The notes below the pieces were generated by a model that saw nothing but the letters and a program-made list of their open reading frames with translations, had not been told where the DNA came from and did not search any database. A stretch of DNA of 64,000 nt from Candidatus Pantoea formicae (lineage in GTDB: Bacteria; Pseudomonadota; Gammaproteobacteria; Enterobacterales; Enterobacteriaceae): assembly GCF_011752625.1 (NCBI RefSeq), contig NZ_VWXD01000013.1, forward strand, positions 1-64,000, written 5' to 3'. Positions 27,266 to 39,900 of the stretch are shown piece by piece. The position numbers and the translations under genes were made by a program. The first letter of the stretch is position 1. Each line of letters begins with the position of its first letter.

Positions 27266-29237
27266 CGACATGAAGAATATCAAGGGTTCGTCAGCTGGCG
27301 AACAGGGTGTACTCCGCTCCATGCAGGAGGTGGCGATGAACGATCAGGAAGCGAGCAGAATGCTGCGTACCTACAATATTGCCTGGTGGGGTAATAACTA
27401 TTATGACGTCAACGAGCTGGGACATATCAGTGTGTGCCCGGATCCGGACCAACCGGAGGTACGCGTTGACCTGGCGAAGCTGGTGAAAGAGCGTGAGGCG
27501 GACGGTCAGCGTTTGCCTGCGCTGTTCTGCTTCCCGCAAATCCTGCAGCATCGTCTGCGCTCCATCAACGCCGCCTTTAAGCGGGCGCGCGAATCCTACG
27601 GCTATAAAGGTGACTATTTCCTGGTCTACCCGATCAAGGTTAACCAGCATAAACGCGTCATCGAATCGCTGGTTAACTCCGGTGAGCCGCTGGGACTGGA
27701 AGCCGGTTCAAAAGCCGAACTGATGGCGGTACTGGCACATGCCGGAAAAACCCGTTCGGTGATCGTCTGTAACGGCTACAAAGACCGTGAATATATTCGT
27801 CTGGCACTGATTGGTGAAAAACTGGGTCACAAGGTTTACCTCGTGATCGAGAAGATGACCGAAGTGCGTTTAGTGCTGGAAGAAGCGGAACGTCTGAACG
27901 TGATCCCGCGCCTCGGCATCCGTGCGCGTCTGGCCTCGCAGGGGTCGGGCAAATGGCAGTCGAGCGGTGGTGAAAAGTCCAAGTTTGGTCTGGCCGCATC
28001 GCAGGTCTTGCAACTGGTAGACATCATGCGCAAAGCAGGTCGTCTGGATAGCCTGCAACTGCTGCATTTCCATCTCGGTTCGCAGATGTCGAACATTCGC
28101 GATATCGCGACCGGCGTGCGTGAGTCCGCGCGTTTCTATGTCGAGCTGGCTAAGCTCGGCGTGAATATTAAATGCTTCGATGTCGGCGGCGGTTTGGGCG
28201 TTGATTATGAAGGCACGCGCTCGCAGTCTGATTGCTCGGTCAACTATGGTCTGAACGAATACGCCAATAACGTCATCTGGGCGATTGGTGATGCCTGTGA
28301 AGAAAACGGTCTTGAACATCCAACGGTGATCACCGAATCAGGCCGTGCGGTTACCGCGCATCATACCGTGTTGGTTTCCAACATTATTGGTGTCGAGCGC
28401 AACGAATTCAGCACCCCAGTGGCACCGGATGTCGATTCACCGCGTCCAATCCAGAGTCTGTGGGACACCTGGCAGGAGATGCACGAGCCGAACGTCCGCC
28501 GTTCGCTGCGTGAATGGCTGCATGACAGCCAGATGGACCTGTTCGATATCCACACCGGCTACTCTTCGGGCACGTACGATCTTGGCCAGCGAGCATGGGC
28601 TGAACAGCTGTACTTAAGCATCTGCCACTATATTCAGCAGCATCTTGATCCGAGTAACCGTGCGCATCGTCCAATCATTGATGAACTGCAAGAGCGCATG
28701 GCGGATAAGATTTACGTCAACTTCTCGCTGTTCCAGTCAATGCCGGATGCTTGGGGTATCGATCAGCTGTTCCCGGTTCTGCCGCTGGAAGGGTTGAACA
28801 AAACGCCTCAGCGTCGTGCTGTACTGCTCGACATCACCTGTGACTCGGATGGCACCATCGATCACTACGTTGATGGCGACGGTATTGCGACCACGATGCC
28901 GATGCCAGAATACGATATCGACAACCCACCGATGCTGGGCTTCTTTATGGTGGGAGCCTATCAGGAGATTCTCGGCAACATGCACAACCTGTTTGGTGAT
29001 ACCGAAGCGGTTGACGTGTTTGCCTTCCAGGACGGCAGTGTAGAAGTGCAGCTGTCGGATGAAGGCGATACGGTGGCCGATATGCTGCAGTATGTGCAGT
29101 TGAATCCTAATGATCTGATGACCCTGTTCCGCGACCAGGTCACCCAGCAGAAGGATATCGGTGAAGACCTGCGCGCGCAGTTCCTCGAAGAGTTCGAAAG
29201 TGGCTTATACGGCTATACCTATCTTGAAGATGAGTAA
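27258..29237 (+). CDS. speA: Biosynthetic arginine decarboxylase
   Basis: PLP enzyme of 659 residues (alanine racemase fold) that converts arginine to agmatine, the first step of the second putrescine route. I start at [10 protein letters not shown] (27258), which has a GAGG site and matches E. coli, not four codons upstream. The PLP lysine is Lys127 in [34 protein letters not shown] and [14 protein letters not shown] are intact, and the C-terminus [11 protein letters not shown] is conserved. A strong terminator follows. speB (agmatinase), normally next, is not in the window. Confidence 0.97.
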   Translation: MSDDMKNIKGSSAGEQGVLRSMQEVAMNDQEASRMLRTYNIAWWGNNYYDVNELGHISVCPDPDQPEVRVDLAKLVKEREADGQRLPALFCFPQILQHRLRSINAAFKRARESYGYKGDYFLVYPIKVNQHKRVIESLVNSGEPLGLEAGSKAELMAVLAHAGKTRSVIVCNGYKDREYIRLALIGEKLGHKVYLVIEKMTEVRLVLEEAERLNVIPRLGIRARLASQGSGKWQSSGGEKSKFGLAASQVLQLVDIMRKAGRLDSLQLLHFHLGSQMSNIRDIATGVRESARFYVELAKLGVNIKCFDVGGGLGVDYEGTRSQSDCSVNYGLNEYANNVIWAIGDACEENGLEHPTVITESGRAVTAHHTVLVSNIIGVERNEFSTPVAPDVDSPRPIQSLWDTWQEMHEPNVRRSLREWLHDSQMDLFDIHTGYSSGTYDLGQRAWAEQLYLSICHYIQQHLDPSNRAHRPIIDELQERMADKIYVNFSLFQSMPDAWGIDQLFPVLPLEGLNKTPQRRAVLLDITCDSDGTIDHYVDGDGIATTMPMPEYDIDNPPMLGFFMVGAYQEILGNMHNLFGDTEAVDVFAFQDGSVEVQLSDEGDTVADMLQYVQLNPNDLMTLFRDQVTQQKDIGEDLRAQFLEEFESGLYGYTYLEDE

Positions 29238-29283
29238 CAGGCGCTAGTGGCGAGTTTTCACTCGCACGGTAGGTATTAATCGA

Positions 29284-29317
29284 GTGAGGGCCCTAACAAA
29301 GGCCCTCACTTTTTTTT
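29284..29317 (+). terminator. Rho-independent terminator of speA
   Basis: Perfect 9-bp stem GTGAGGGCC/GGCCCTCAC with an 8-nt loop, followed by eight T residues. It closes the conserved backbone block; sequence composition becomes AT-rich right after. Confidence 0.95.
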
Positions 29318-29981
29318 GAAGTTATTTATTTCAATGATTAATTTCATTTGAATTGTGATAAATGTCACAAAGCTAATTAAACGCCCCATGATGTTTAAAT
29401 GGTCTTTAAAATACCGCTTCACTATCCCTTTCATTTACCTAATAAAGCAATCTACACCACGTTTCCAGAATCGCAATACCCCTCTTTTAACTACTGATTT
29501 ATCAACCATTAGCCAGTCATGCTGTTATGTTTTTCTTTCGATTTATAATGAAAACTTAAACATTAATGATTGAATAGTCACTCTCAGTGATTTCATTTTT
29601 TGGAGTTTATTGGAGCCTGGGTTCTGAAAAGAATGTAAGTGCATTTTGAGTCAAAAATAAAAAACACAATTTGTTGACTAATTTTTTTTGATTTAAAATC
29701 AATTGAGTACACTTTTATCATTCTGTCAATAGTCACTTTAACTTAAATTTTTATAGGAATTATCTGATCTCTTTTCGCATTTAAAAGAAACTAATCATCG
29801 TTATTGATAGCTTTAAACGATTGAAGTTGTTATTGAGGTTGACTGAAATCTATTTTTCAAAAGGAATGTTGTACGTTAGGCTTCCGTTAACGTGTTAAGT
29901 TTTGTCGATGTTTTCCTTACATCTAACTTGAGAAATACTGACATTTCAGAGGTATCAATCAGTTGCCTAAGGGATGGTGTA
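29318..29981. other. AT-rich intergenic region before the biofilm locus
   Basis: About 660 bp, markedly AT-rich compared with the genes around it. It contains a perfect CRP-like palindrome (29354-29369) and a 15-bp palindrome TTGATTTAAAATCAA (29688-29702). A 72-codon frame from a GTG at 29355 lacks a ribosome site and is not called. It probably holds the promoter of the phosphodiesterase gene and may be a silencing target for H-NS. Confidence 0.5.
29354..29369 (+). promoter_or_regulatory. Perfect CRP-like palindrome
   Basis: TGTGA-TAAATG-TCACA is a full match to both CRP half-sites at consensus spacing. It lies 612 bp upstream of the phosphodiesterase start codon and 37 bp after the speA terminator, so any target promoter must be far from the gene or drive a long leader. 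Confidence 0.6.
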
Positions 29982-30671
29982 ATGTGCAATCAACCTAATT
30001 TCGTTTTTTTGCTGGAACCTGTACACGCTATATCCGGCGAGTTGATTGCGTGGGAACTGTTAACACGTTTCCCAGATGATGCAGACACAAATAATAAACG
30101 TAACCCGAACAGGGATGCAGGGTTCTTCAGTCGGCTTCCTGCTGACGATAAATGGCAGTTATTCCTCCACCAGATCGGAAAACTTATTCAGCTATACAAA
30201 GAAGGATTTCAACAGGTCATTAGTGTCAATGTGGATAGAGATATCGTTGCCGGTATTTTTGAAGATATTGAAATACAACAAAAACTGGCTCAACTCACGC
30301 TGCTGCGTTTAGAGATATCCGCATTCTTCACTGCGCGATTTAACAGCGCCGATCTGTTGATATTAAAAGGTGTTGCGAAAGTGACGCCAGCTCCTCTTTG
30401 GCTTGATGATTTTGGTCCAGGTTATTCCAACCTGACCATGCTCGATAGCGGAATATTTGAAATCGTCAAGATTGACAAAGAATTTTTTTGGCAATTTGGC
30501 GACGGTCACATTTTTGACACGCTACTTACTCACCTCAATCAATTATGCGATGGCGTCATTGTTGAGGGGGTTGAAGACCAGACGCAGATTGACCTGTTGT
30601 CACGTAAAGCGATTTACGGCATGCAGGGCTATCACTGGAAGAGTGTCTACTTAACTGATTTGCTTAAATAA
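29982..30671 (+). CDS. EAL-domain cyclic-di-GMP phosphodiesterase
   Basis: Single-domain protein of 229 residues that should hydrolyse c-di-GMP in the cytoplasm. Catalytic positions appear complete: ELLTR (Glu25, the EAL motif), Asn83 in SVNVD, Glu111 in LRLEIS, Asp142-Asp143 in LDDFGPGYSN, Lys163 in VKID, Glu195/Glu198 in VEGVED and Gln215 in MQGYHW. There is no sensor or membrane domain. A GTG 30 codons upstream is possible, but the ATG at 29982 has a GGGATGG site and sits where the family starts. It lies upstream of the adhesin gene on the same strand, suggesting local control of biofilm. Degenerate EAL regulators such as YdiV lack these residues. Confidence 0.88.
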   Translation: MCNQPNFVFLLEPVHAISGELIAWELLTRFPDDADTNNKRNPNRDAGFFSRLPADDKWQLFLHQIGKLIQLYKEGFQQVISVNVDRDIVAGIFEDIEIQQKLAQLTLLRLEISAFFTARFNSADLLILKGVAKVTPAPLWLDDFGPGYSNLTMLDSGIFEIVKIDKEFFWQFGDGHIFDTLLTHLNQLCDGVIVEGVEDQTQIDLLSRKAIYGMQGYHWKSVYLTDLLK

Positions 30672-30717
30672 TCCTGAAAATGGCTCTGGTGCAGTCTATT
30701 CCGTCGGGGAAGCAAAA

Positions 30718-30897
30718 ATGTCTAATAAAGGGTTTGTCGCATTCCATCTGATTTGTGCCCGCCCAATGGAAAATAAAGACATTTTTCCCGTTGTACTGCT
30801 GAAAAATAAACCCAGTCCATTCTCCGGGTGGAGGCTTAACTCGGCTCAGCGCGACTTCATCATCAGTTTGTATGAGGTCGACCAAGAGAAAAGGTGA
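30718..30897 (+). CDS. Small hypothetical protein between phosphodiesterase and adhesin
   Basis: Open frame of 59 codons with a GGGGA site (30707-30711) at 7-nt spacing. The protein begins MSNKGFVAFHLICARPMENK and ends SLYEVDQEKR, with GWRLNSAQRDFI between; it looks like a folded small domain, without a signal peptide or membrane segment. I do not recognise it. It is 46 bp after the phosphodiesterase and 91 bp before the adhesin, so all three could share a transcript. An antisense frame of 84 codons covers the same bases but lacks these supports. Confidence 0.5.
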   Translation: MSNKGFVAFHLICARPMENKDIFPVVLLKNKPSPFSGWRLNSAQRDFIISLYEVDQEKR

Positions 30898-30988
30898 ATA
30901 AACGCATGGGTTATTCACTATTGAAGCCGGTATCTACGGATGCCGGGCGTTTTTATGGAATTTAATAACTGCGCGGGATTTCGATAAC

Positions 30989-33900
30989 ATGAATAATATC
31001 TCTATCACTCCTAAAGGTGGGACGGTTGACTCAGTAGTCAATGGCAGCCAAGTCAATTTAACAGCACCCAGTGTTGTTAAACTCCACCTTAATCAATCAG
31101 ATATTAAGTCTTTCACACGCAATGGTAATGATTTAGTCGTCACCACTAAGTCTGGTGAAGTCCTTGTTATTCACAATTTCTACACTGCAGCCGGCGATAG
31201 CGATCTGGTGCTTCAAGACGACAAAGGCGCGCTGTGGTGGGTTGAAGATCCCGGCACTGAAGGATTCCATTACGTCTCTATTGACACCACCGAAGGGTTA
31301 TTAGCGGAGAACACCACCAACGATGGCACGATCGCGGCCTTTGGTATCGGTGGTGCGGCGCTAGCGGGCTTGGGTGCGATGTTTGCAGGTTCTTCCGGCG
31401 GTGGCGGCGGTAATGCGCCGGCCAATGATGGCAATACCGGCGGCGGCGACAACGGCGGTGGAAATAACGGCGGCGGTAACAACGGCGGCGGTAACAACGG
31501 TGGGGGCGATAATGGCGGTGGCAACAATGGCGGTGGTGATACCACAGCGCCTTCTGCTGCGACCAATCTGGTCTTAACGGACAATGTCGGCACGATTCAA
31601 GGCGCCATCGTCACTGGCACGATCACTGACGACAACACCCCAACCTTAACCGGCACAGCTGAAGCCGGTGCCACAGTGAGCGTCTACGATGGCAGTACCT
31701 TGCTGGGTACGGTAGTCGTAGGTGCTGATGGTACCTGGAGTTTCACTTCTCCCGCGCTGGCGGACGGTCAGCACAGCCTGACCACCACCGTCACCGATGC
31801 CGCAGGCAACACCAGTGCAGCCAGCGATCCCATCACCTTTACCGTTGACACCATCGCGCCTGCGGCGGCGGCAGGGTTGGTGGTCAGTGATGATGTGGGC
31901 GGCACTCAAGGGGCGTTAGCCGCAGGTTCAACCACCGATGATAATACCCCGACGCTCAGCGGGACAGCCGAACCAGGGACTTACATCAGTGTTTATGACG
32001 GCACAACGCTGTTAGGTACGGCAACAGTGGGGGCAGATGGTACCTGGAGCTTCACCACTCCGGCCTTAAGCAACGGCGCGCATAGCCTGACGGTTACCGT
32101 GACGGATGCCGCAGGTAACGTGAGCTCAGCCACCGATCCGTTCAACTTTAGCGTGACAGCAGACTTGCCTCCAGCGACCACCACGTTGGAAATTACTGAC
32201 GATACGGGCAGCACGCTGGTGCAGCTGGGCAATGGCGCCTACACCCACGACAGCACGCCGGTACTCAGTGGTCTGGCGACCGCAGGTGCAGTGATTACGT
32301 TGTATGACGGTGAAACCGTCTTGGGTAGCGTAGTGGCTGGGGCTGATGGTCAGTGGGTGTTTACCCCCAGCGCACTGGCCGATGGTTCACATGCATTCCA
32401 TGCCAGCATCACAGATGCCTCCGGCACCACCCAATCCGACACTATCACCATCAACATCGACACCGTCGCGCCTGATGCGGCGAGCGATCTGCAACTCGAC
32501 AATGACAGTGGCAGCACCGTTGTGCCGATTGCGGCGGGTGGCGACACCAACGACAACACGCCGACACTGAGCGGTACCGCAGAGCCAGGCAGTGTGGTGA
32601 CGATTCGTGATGGTGATACCGTGTTGGGCTCTGTCACCGTGGGCAGCAACGGAAGCTGGCAGTTCACCAGCCCAACGTTGGCTGACGGTACACACAGCCT
32701 GACCACCACAGTGACCGATGCGGCTGGCAACGTCAGCGCACCTTCCAGCCCTATCGATTTTACGGTGGATACCGGCGTGCCAGCGGCGGCAACCGGGCTG
32801 ACCGTGACGGACGATGTGAATGGCACGCAGGTCCTGACTTCAGGTGCCGTGACCGATGACAACACGCCAACCCTGGCGGGGCAAGCCGAACCGGGCACGG
32901 TGGTCAGCGTTTACGACAATAACACCTTGCTCGGCACGGTGACTGTGGGGGCAGACGGTAGCTGGAGTTTCACCACCGCCGCGCTCAGCAATGGTAACCA
33001 CAGCCTGACTGTGACCGTAACCGATGGGGCAGGTAACGTCAGTGATCCAACCCCCGCCTTCGATCTGACCGTTGATGCTGGCTTACCGCCTGCGACCAGT
33101 TCGCTGGAGGTGACCGACGATACCGGCAGCACCTTAGTACAGTTGGAAAACGGTGCTTACACTCACGACAACTCGCCAACCCTGAGCGGTCTGGCTGGGC
33201 CGAATGACACCATCACCCTGTACAACGGCGACGTGGTGATTGGTTTTGCTACCGCTGACGCTAATGGACAGTGGGAGTTTGATACTTCCGACCTGCCGGA
33301 TGGCACTTATGCTTTCCGTGCTGTTGCGACAGACGCGGATGGCAACGATACCGCTTCGGCAACCATTACCATCATCATCGATACCGCTGCGCCACCGGCT
33401 GCTGATGGCTTGCAGTTAAGTAACGATCAGAGTGGTACGCCAGTACCTGTGGCCGAAGGCGGTGCGACCAACGATAAAACACCGGTTCTGAGTGGTACGG
33501 CTGAACCTGGCAGTGTCGTGACAATTCTGGATGGCACGACCGTACTGGGTACCGCTACCGTGGGTAGTGACGGGACCTGGAGCTTTACGACTCCGGCATT
33601 GACGGATGGTGCTCACAGTCTGACCACTACCGTGACGGATGCGGCTGGCAACACCAGCGGCAGTTCTAACCCGTTCAACTTCACCGTGGATACTCAGGCA
33701 CCTGCCGCGGCGAGCGATATACAGCTCAACAACAACAACGGTAGCGTCTTGTCACCGATCACCGGTGAGACCAACGACAATACCCCAGTACTGAGCGGAA
33801 CTGCTGAACCTGGCAGTACTGTCACGATTTCTGATGGCACCAGTGTTTTGGGTACCGTGATTGTCGGCAGTAATGGCAGTTGGACCTTTACCACGCCGAC

Positions 33901-36900
33901 ACTGGGCGAGGGCGCTCACAGCCTGACCACCACGGTCACCGATCCGGCTGGCAACAGCAGCGCCGCTTCCGCGCCGATCACCTTCAACGTTGATACGACC
34001 GCACCTGAAGCTGCCAGCGGATTGACGGTAACAGGCAACGCAGACGGAACGACGGAGACATTGACGTCGGGTGCCACCACTGACGACAGCACGCCGACCC
34101 TGAGCGGCCAGGCTGAAATCGGTAGCATTGTAAAAGTCTACGATGGCACTACCCTGCTGGGGAGCGCCAGCGTAGGCGCGGACGGTAACTGGACCTTTAC
34201 CACCTCTGCACTGAGTAACGGTAACCATAGCCTGACCGTGACCGTTACCGACGCTGCTGGCAACGTCAGCCAGCCGACTACTGCCTTTGATTTGACCGTT
34301 GATGCCGCCTTGCCGCCAGCCACCAGTTCCCTGGAGGTCATCGACGATACGGGCAGCACCTTGGTTCAACTGGCCGATGGTGCCAGCACGCATGACAATA
34401 CGCCGACGCTGAGCGGCCTGGCGGGCGCGAATGACACCATTACGTTGTATAACGGTGATGTCATCATCGGTAATACCACGGCCGATGCGAATGGCCAGTG
34501 GCATTTTGACACGTCCAACCTGCCAGATGGCACCTATGCTTTCAAAGCCACGGCAACCAATGGGGAAGGTGTCTCCACCGATTCATCTGTTATTACCATC
34601 ATCATTGATACCAGTGCGCCAGCGGCGGCCACTAACCTGCAACTGACCAATGATGACGGCAGCACACCGGTTGCCGTTGCGGCGGGTGGTGCCACCAATG
34701 ACACCACACCTGTGTTGAGCGGTAACGCAGAGCCGGGCAGTACCGTGACCATCTCGGATGGCACCACCGTGCTGGGTACGGCAACTGTAGGACAGGATGG
34801 CACCTGGAGCTTCACCACGCCAACCCTGACCGACGGCAGCCACAGCCTGACCACGACTGTGACCGATCCTGCGGGCAACACCGGCCCAGCCTCCAACCCC
34901 TTCACCTTTACCGTTGATACGCAGCCTCCGGCTGCGGCGGGTGACCTGCAACTCAGTAATAGCAGTGGTATTACCATTGTCCCAATTGCTTCAGGCGGAA
35001 CAACCAACGCGGATCAGCCAGTACTGAGCGGCACCGCTGAGCCAGGCAGCACCGTGACCATCACTGATGGCACCCAGGTTCTGGGCAGCGTGACGGTTGG
35101 CGCGAATGGTAGTTGGAGCTTCACTTCTCCAGTGCTGCAAGACGGCTCACACAGTCTGACGACGACGGTCACCGATCCTGCGGGCAACACCGGTCCGATT
35201 TCAACGCCAATCACCTTTACCGTTGATACTACCGCTCCGGCTGCGGTGAATGATTTGCAGGTAACGGATAATGTGGGTGATCAACAGGGACCGTTAGCCT
35301 CCAATGACTTCACTGATGACAACACCCCAACACTGAGCGGCACTTCAGAACCGGGTGCGCTGATCAATATCTATGATGGCACTGTATTGCTGGGTAACGT
35401 CACCGTTAGTCAAAATGGTAGTTGGACCTTTACGACGCCAGCGCTGAACAACGGTGTGCATAACCTGACTGTCACCGTGACTGATGCGGCAGGTAACGTC
35501 AGTGATGCCACCTCGAACTTTGTATTAAATGTTGACGCCGGTCTGCCTCCTGCGACCACCTCGTTGCAGATTACAGATGACACGGGCAACACGCTGGTGC
35601 AGTTGGCGAACGGTGCCAGCACGCACGATACCTCGCCGACGCTGAGCGGTCTCGCTCAGGCTGGCAATGTGATTGCGCTGTATGATGGCGATACCTTACT
35701 GGGTACGGTTGTCGCCGATGCCAATGGACAGTGGACCTACGCAACCAGCGGGTTGCCGGAAGGGCCGCATACTTTCCATGCCTCAATTACCGATGTTAAC
35801 GGTAACACCTCCAATTCACCGTCGCTCACCATTACCATTGATACCACTGCGCCAGCCACGGCGACGGATGTGGTACTCAGCAATGATGCAGGTAGCTCAC
35901 CGGTTCCGATTGCAGCGAATGGCGTCACCAACGACAGCAGCCCGCTGTTGACCGGTGTGGGTGAACCTGGTGCTATCGTTAAGGTCTATGACGGTACCAC
36001 GTTGTTGGGTACTGCCATCGTAGGCAGCAATAGCAACTGGAGCTTCAGCTCACCAGCACTGGGTGAAGGCAGCCATAGCCTGACCACCACGGTGACAGAT
36101 GCCGCAGGCAACGTAAGCCAACCTTCCGCTGCGATTACCTTTAGTGTGGACACGGTGGCACCTGCCGCGTCGAGCATCCTGGTTGGCGCCAACTCGGGCG
36201 CATTGACCTCGGGCGCGACTACCGATGACAACACGCTGGATCTCAGTGGTCAGAGCGAAGCGAATGCGGTCATCCGTGTTTATGATGGCACCGTGTTGCT
36301 GGGTTCAGCCGTCGCTGATACCAATGGCGCATGGACCTTCAGCACCGCAGCACTGACCAATGGCAACCATAGCCTGACCGTCACCGCCACCGATGTGGCC
36401 GGTAACCTCGGTCCAGCCACCTCACCGTTTGTGGTGAACGTCGAAGCAGGCTTGCCAGCCGCGACGCTGACCCTGGAGGTGACCGATGACAGCGGCAACA
36501 CCCTGGTTGCCCTGGCTGATGGTGACAGCACACAAGACACCACACCGGTGCTGAGTGGCCTGGCAATCGCCAATGCGGTGGTGACGCTCTACGATGGCAC
36601 CACCGTGTTGGGTACCGCAGTAGCAGATGCCAACGGACAGTGGAACTTCACACCTACCGCTCTGCCAGATGGTGCGCATGCGTTCCAGTCCAGCTTTAAT
36701 GATGCAGGCGGTATTCCGGTACTATCACCGGTCATTACCGTGACGATTGATACCATTGCGCCTGCACCGGCATCAGGTATTGGTCTGACGAATGGTGATG
36801 GGGATCCTATCCCTTCTGGTGGCGCAACCAATGATACTAGTCCAGTGCTGAGCGGGAGCGCAGAACCGGGTAGCACCGTCACCATCACTGATGGCACCAC

Positions 36901-39900
36901 CGTGCTGGGCACCGCCACCGTCGATGAGAACGGTGGCTGGACCTTCACCACGCCTCCATTGACTGAGGGCAACCACGATATCACCACCACTGTGACCGAT
37001 CCGGCGGGCAATACCAGCCCAGCATCGGATCCCGTCTCGGTCGTGATTGATACTCAGCCACCTGCCGCACCGGGCAACGTCCAGCTCAGTAATAATGAGA
37101 GCGGTACGCCGGTTCCGATTACCAATGGCGCAACTAACGACACCACGCCAGTATTGACCGGGACCGCTGAACCTGGCAGCACCGTTACCGTTTCTGATAA
37201 CGGGACACCTTTGGGTACGGCGACGGTCGGTACAGATGGGACATGGAGTTACTCTCCAACTCTGGATCCTGGCGATCATAGCCTGACGGCGACGGTGACC
37301 GATCCTGCGGGCAACGTCAGTAATCCTTCTGCACCTATTGCGGTGAATGTGGATACCACCGCACCGGGCGCCTCAGGTCCAATCGTGATCAGCAACGATC
37401 AGAGTGGCACACCGGTTCCGATTACCAACGGCACCACCAACGACACGACGCCAGTGCTGAGCGGCACAGCGGAGCCGGGCAGTACCGTGACGGTTTCCGA
37501 TGGCACAACCGTATTGGGTTCTGTGAGTGTGGGTTCCGATGGCAACTGGAGCTACACCACTCCAGCGCTGAGTGAGGGTAACCATACACTGAGCGCCACG
37601 GTCACTGATGCTGCAGGCAACAGCAGCACCACGGCGACATCCGTCACCATCATCATTGATGTGACGCCGCCAGCTGCTGCCACGGATGTCACGGTCAGCA
37701 ACGGCGCTGGTACAGAGATCAACTCTGGTGGTGCGACCAATGACACCACGCCTGTCATCAGCGGCAGTGCCGCGGAAGGCAGCACCGTGAATATCTATAA
37801 CGGTACTGAGTTGCTGGGCACAGCGACCGTGGGTGACGGAGGCACCTGGACCTTTACCCCAACCACGGGACTGGGCGAGGGCCAACACAGCATCACTGCC
37901 ACCGTGGTAGATCCAGCGGGCAACACCAGCGCGCCTTCTACACCGGTTATCGTCAACATCGATCTTACACCGCCAGTTGCAGCGGGCGATTTGGTGCTGA
38001 GTAATGACAGCACCGGAACCGCTGTGCCTATCACTAATGGCGCAACCAATGACACTACGCCGGTATTAAGCGGTACAGCTGAGCCAAACAGCATTGTCAC
38101 TGTCTTTGATACGGTTGGCACGACAGTCACCACGCTGGGTTCCGTCACGGTGGCTGCTGACGGTAGCTGGAGCTTCACCTCCCCGGCTCTGGGTGAGGGG
38201 GCGCACAGCCTGACCACCACGGTTACCGATCCGGCAGGCAACGTTGGACCGGATTCAACTGCGGTTGATTTCACCGTCGATCTGACACCACCAGATGCTG
38301 CAGACAATGTGGTACTGAACAACAACAACGGCACCACGCTGGTTCCGATTGTTGACGGCGGTGCCACCAACGATACTACGCCGATATTAAGTGGTACGGC
38401 ACCAGAAGGCAGTGTCATCACCGTTTATGACGGCACTAACGTGCTGGGCACGGTGGTGGTGGACGCCACTGGAGAGTGGAGCTACACCACCGCCGCTCTG
38501 AGCCAGGGTCAACACAGCCTGAGTACGACGGTCACCGATCCTGCTGGCAACGTCAGCGATCCGTCTCCAACCATCGGCTTCACGGTGGATACTGTGCCAC
38601 CAGCAGCAGCCACCGAGTTGCAGCTGACGAATGACGCGAATAACCCGATTGCGACAGGCGGAGCCACCAATGACACCACGCCGACCCTGACCGGTACGGC
38701 CGAAGTGGGTAGTACGGTCACCGTTACGGATACGGTTAATGGCGCTGTCACCACGCTCGGAACGGCCACTGTCGATGGTGATGGTCGCTGGACCTTTACG
38801 CCGACCGATGCACTGCCTGCGGGTGGTCACACCCTGGCAGTGACGGTCACCGACCCAGCGGGCAATACCAGCTCCGCGTCCAGTACAATTAGCTTCACTG
38901 TCGATTTGACTGTGCCAGCCGCTGCTTCTGAACTGCAACTGAGTAACAACGAGGGCAGCACGCCAGTTGAAGTAGCAAACGGCGGCTCAACCAATGACAC
39001 CACGCCAGCATTAAGCGGTATCGCAGAGCCTGGCAGCATCGTAACCATTACGGATACGGTTGGTACGACGGTAACGGTGTTGGGTTCAGCGACGGTGGCC
39101 GCTGATGGTAGCTGGAGCTTTGTCTCACCAACTCTGGCAGCGGGCGGGCATAGCCTGACAACCACGGTGACCGATCCGGCGGGTAACGTCAGTGATCCAT
39201 CCACTCCTTACACCTTCACGGTTGATCTGACGCCTCCGGCCCAAGCAGGCGACGTGTCGCTGGCGACGGACGATGGAGTGGCGATTACCGGTGGCTTCAC
39301 CAATGACAGCACTCCTGTGCTCAGCGGTAATGCTGAAGTGGGCAGTGTCGTCACAGTTCGAGATGGCTCGACTGTGTTGGGTAGCTTTGTTGTGGACGGC
39401 AGTGGCGAATGGAGTTACACCACGCCAACCCTTAGTGAAAGCAGCCACAGCTTGACCGCAACCGTTACGGATGCGGCCGGTAACAGCAGCGATCCGTCTA
39501 CACCAATTGTGTTCACGGTGGACACCACACCGCCAGCAGCAGCAACAGGGCTGGTAATCAGCAACGACAGCAGCGGTTCGCCTGTCGCTATCACCAATGG
39601 CATCACCAATGATAATACGCCGGTGCTGAGTGGTACGGCGGAAGTGGGTAGTACGGTCACCATTTCTGATGCCAGCGGTGAGTTGGGTACAGCGGTGGTA
39701 GGTCAAGACGGCACCTGGAGCTTTGATGTTCCGCAGTTAGCGGATGGTACTTACAGTTTCACCACCACCGTCACTGATGCCGCGGGCAATACCGGGCCGG
39801 TCTCTTCACCGGTGGCCATTACTATTCTGGCTACGCCACCGGCAGATGCCATAGACCTGCAGTTGACGAACAATAACGGTGCTTCACCCGTTATTATTGC

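Noticed and set aside
29238-29400. tRNA gene as integration site for the accessory region
   Set aside because: No cloverleaf or T-arm consensus was found at this junction or before kpsF.
29355-29573. 72-codon plus-strand frame after the speA terminator
   Set aside because: It starts with GTG inside the CRP-like palindrome, lacks a ribosome site and lies in AT-rich DNA where such frames arise by chance.
30664-30918. Minus-strand frame of 84 codons between the phosphodiesterase and adhesin genes
   Set aside because: It overlaps the 59-codon plus-strand frame, which has a far better ribosome site and fits the direction of the locus.
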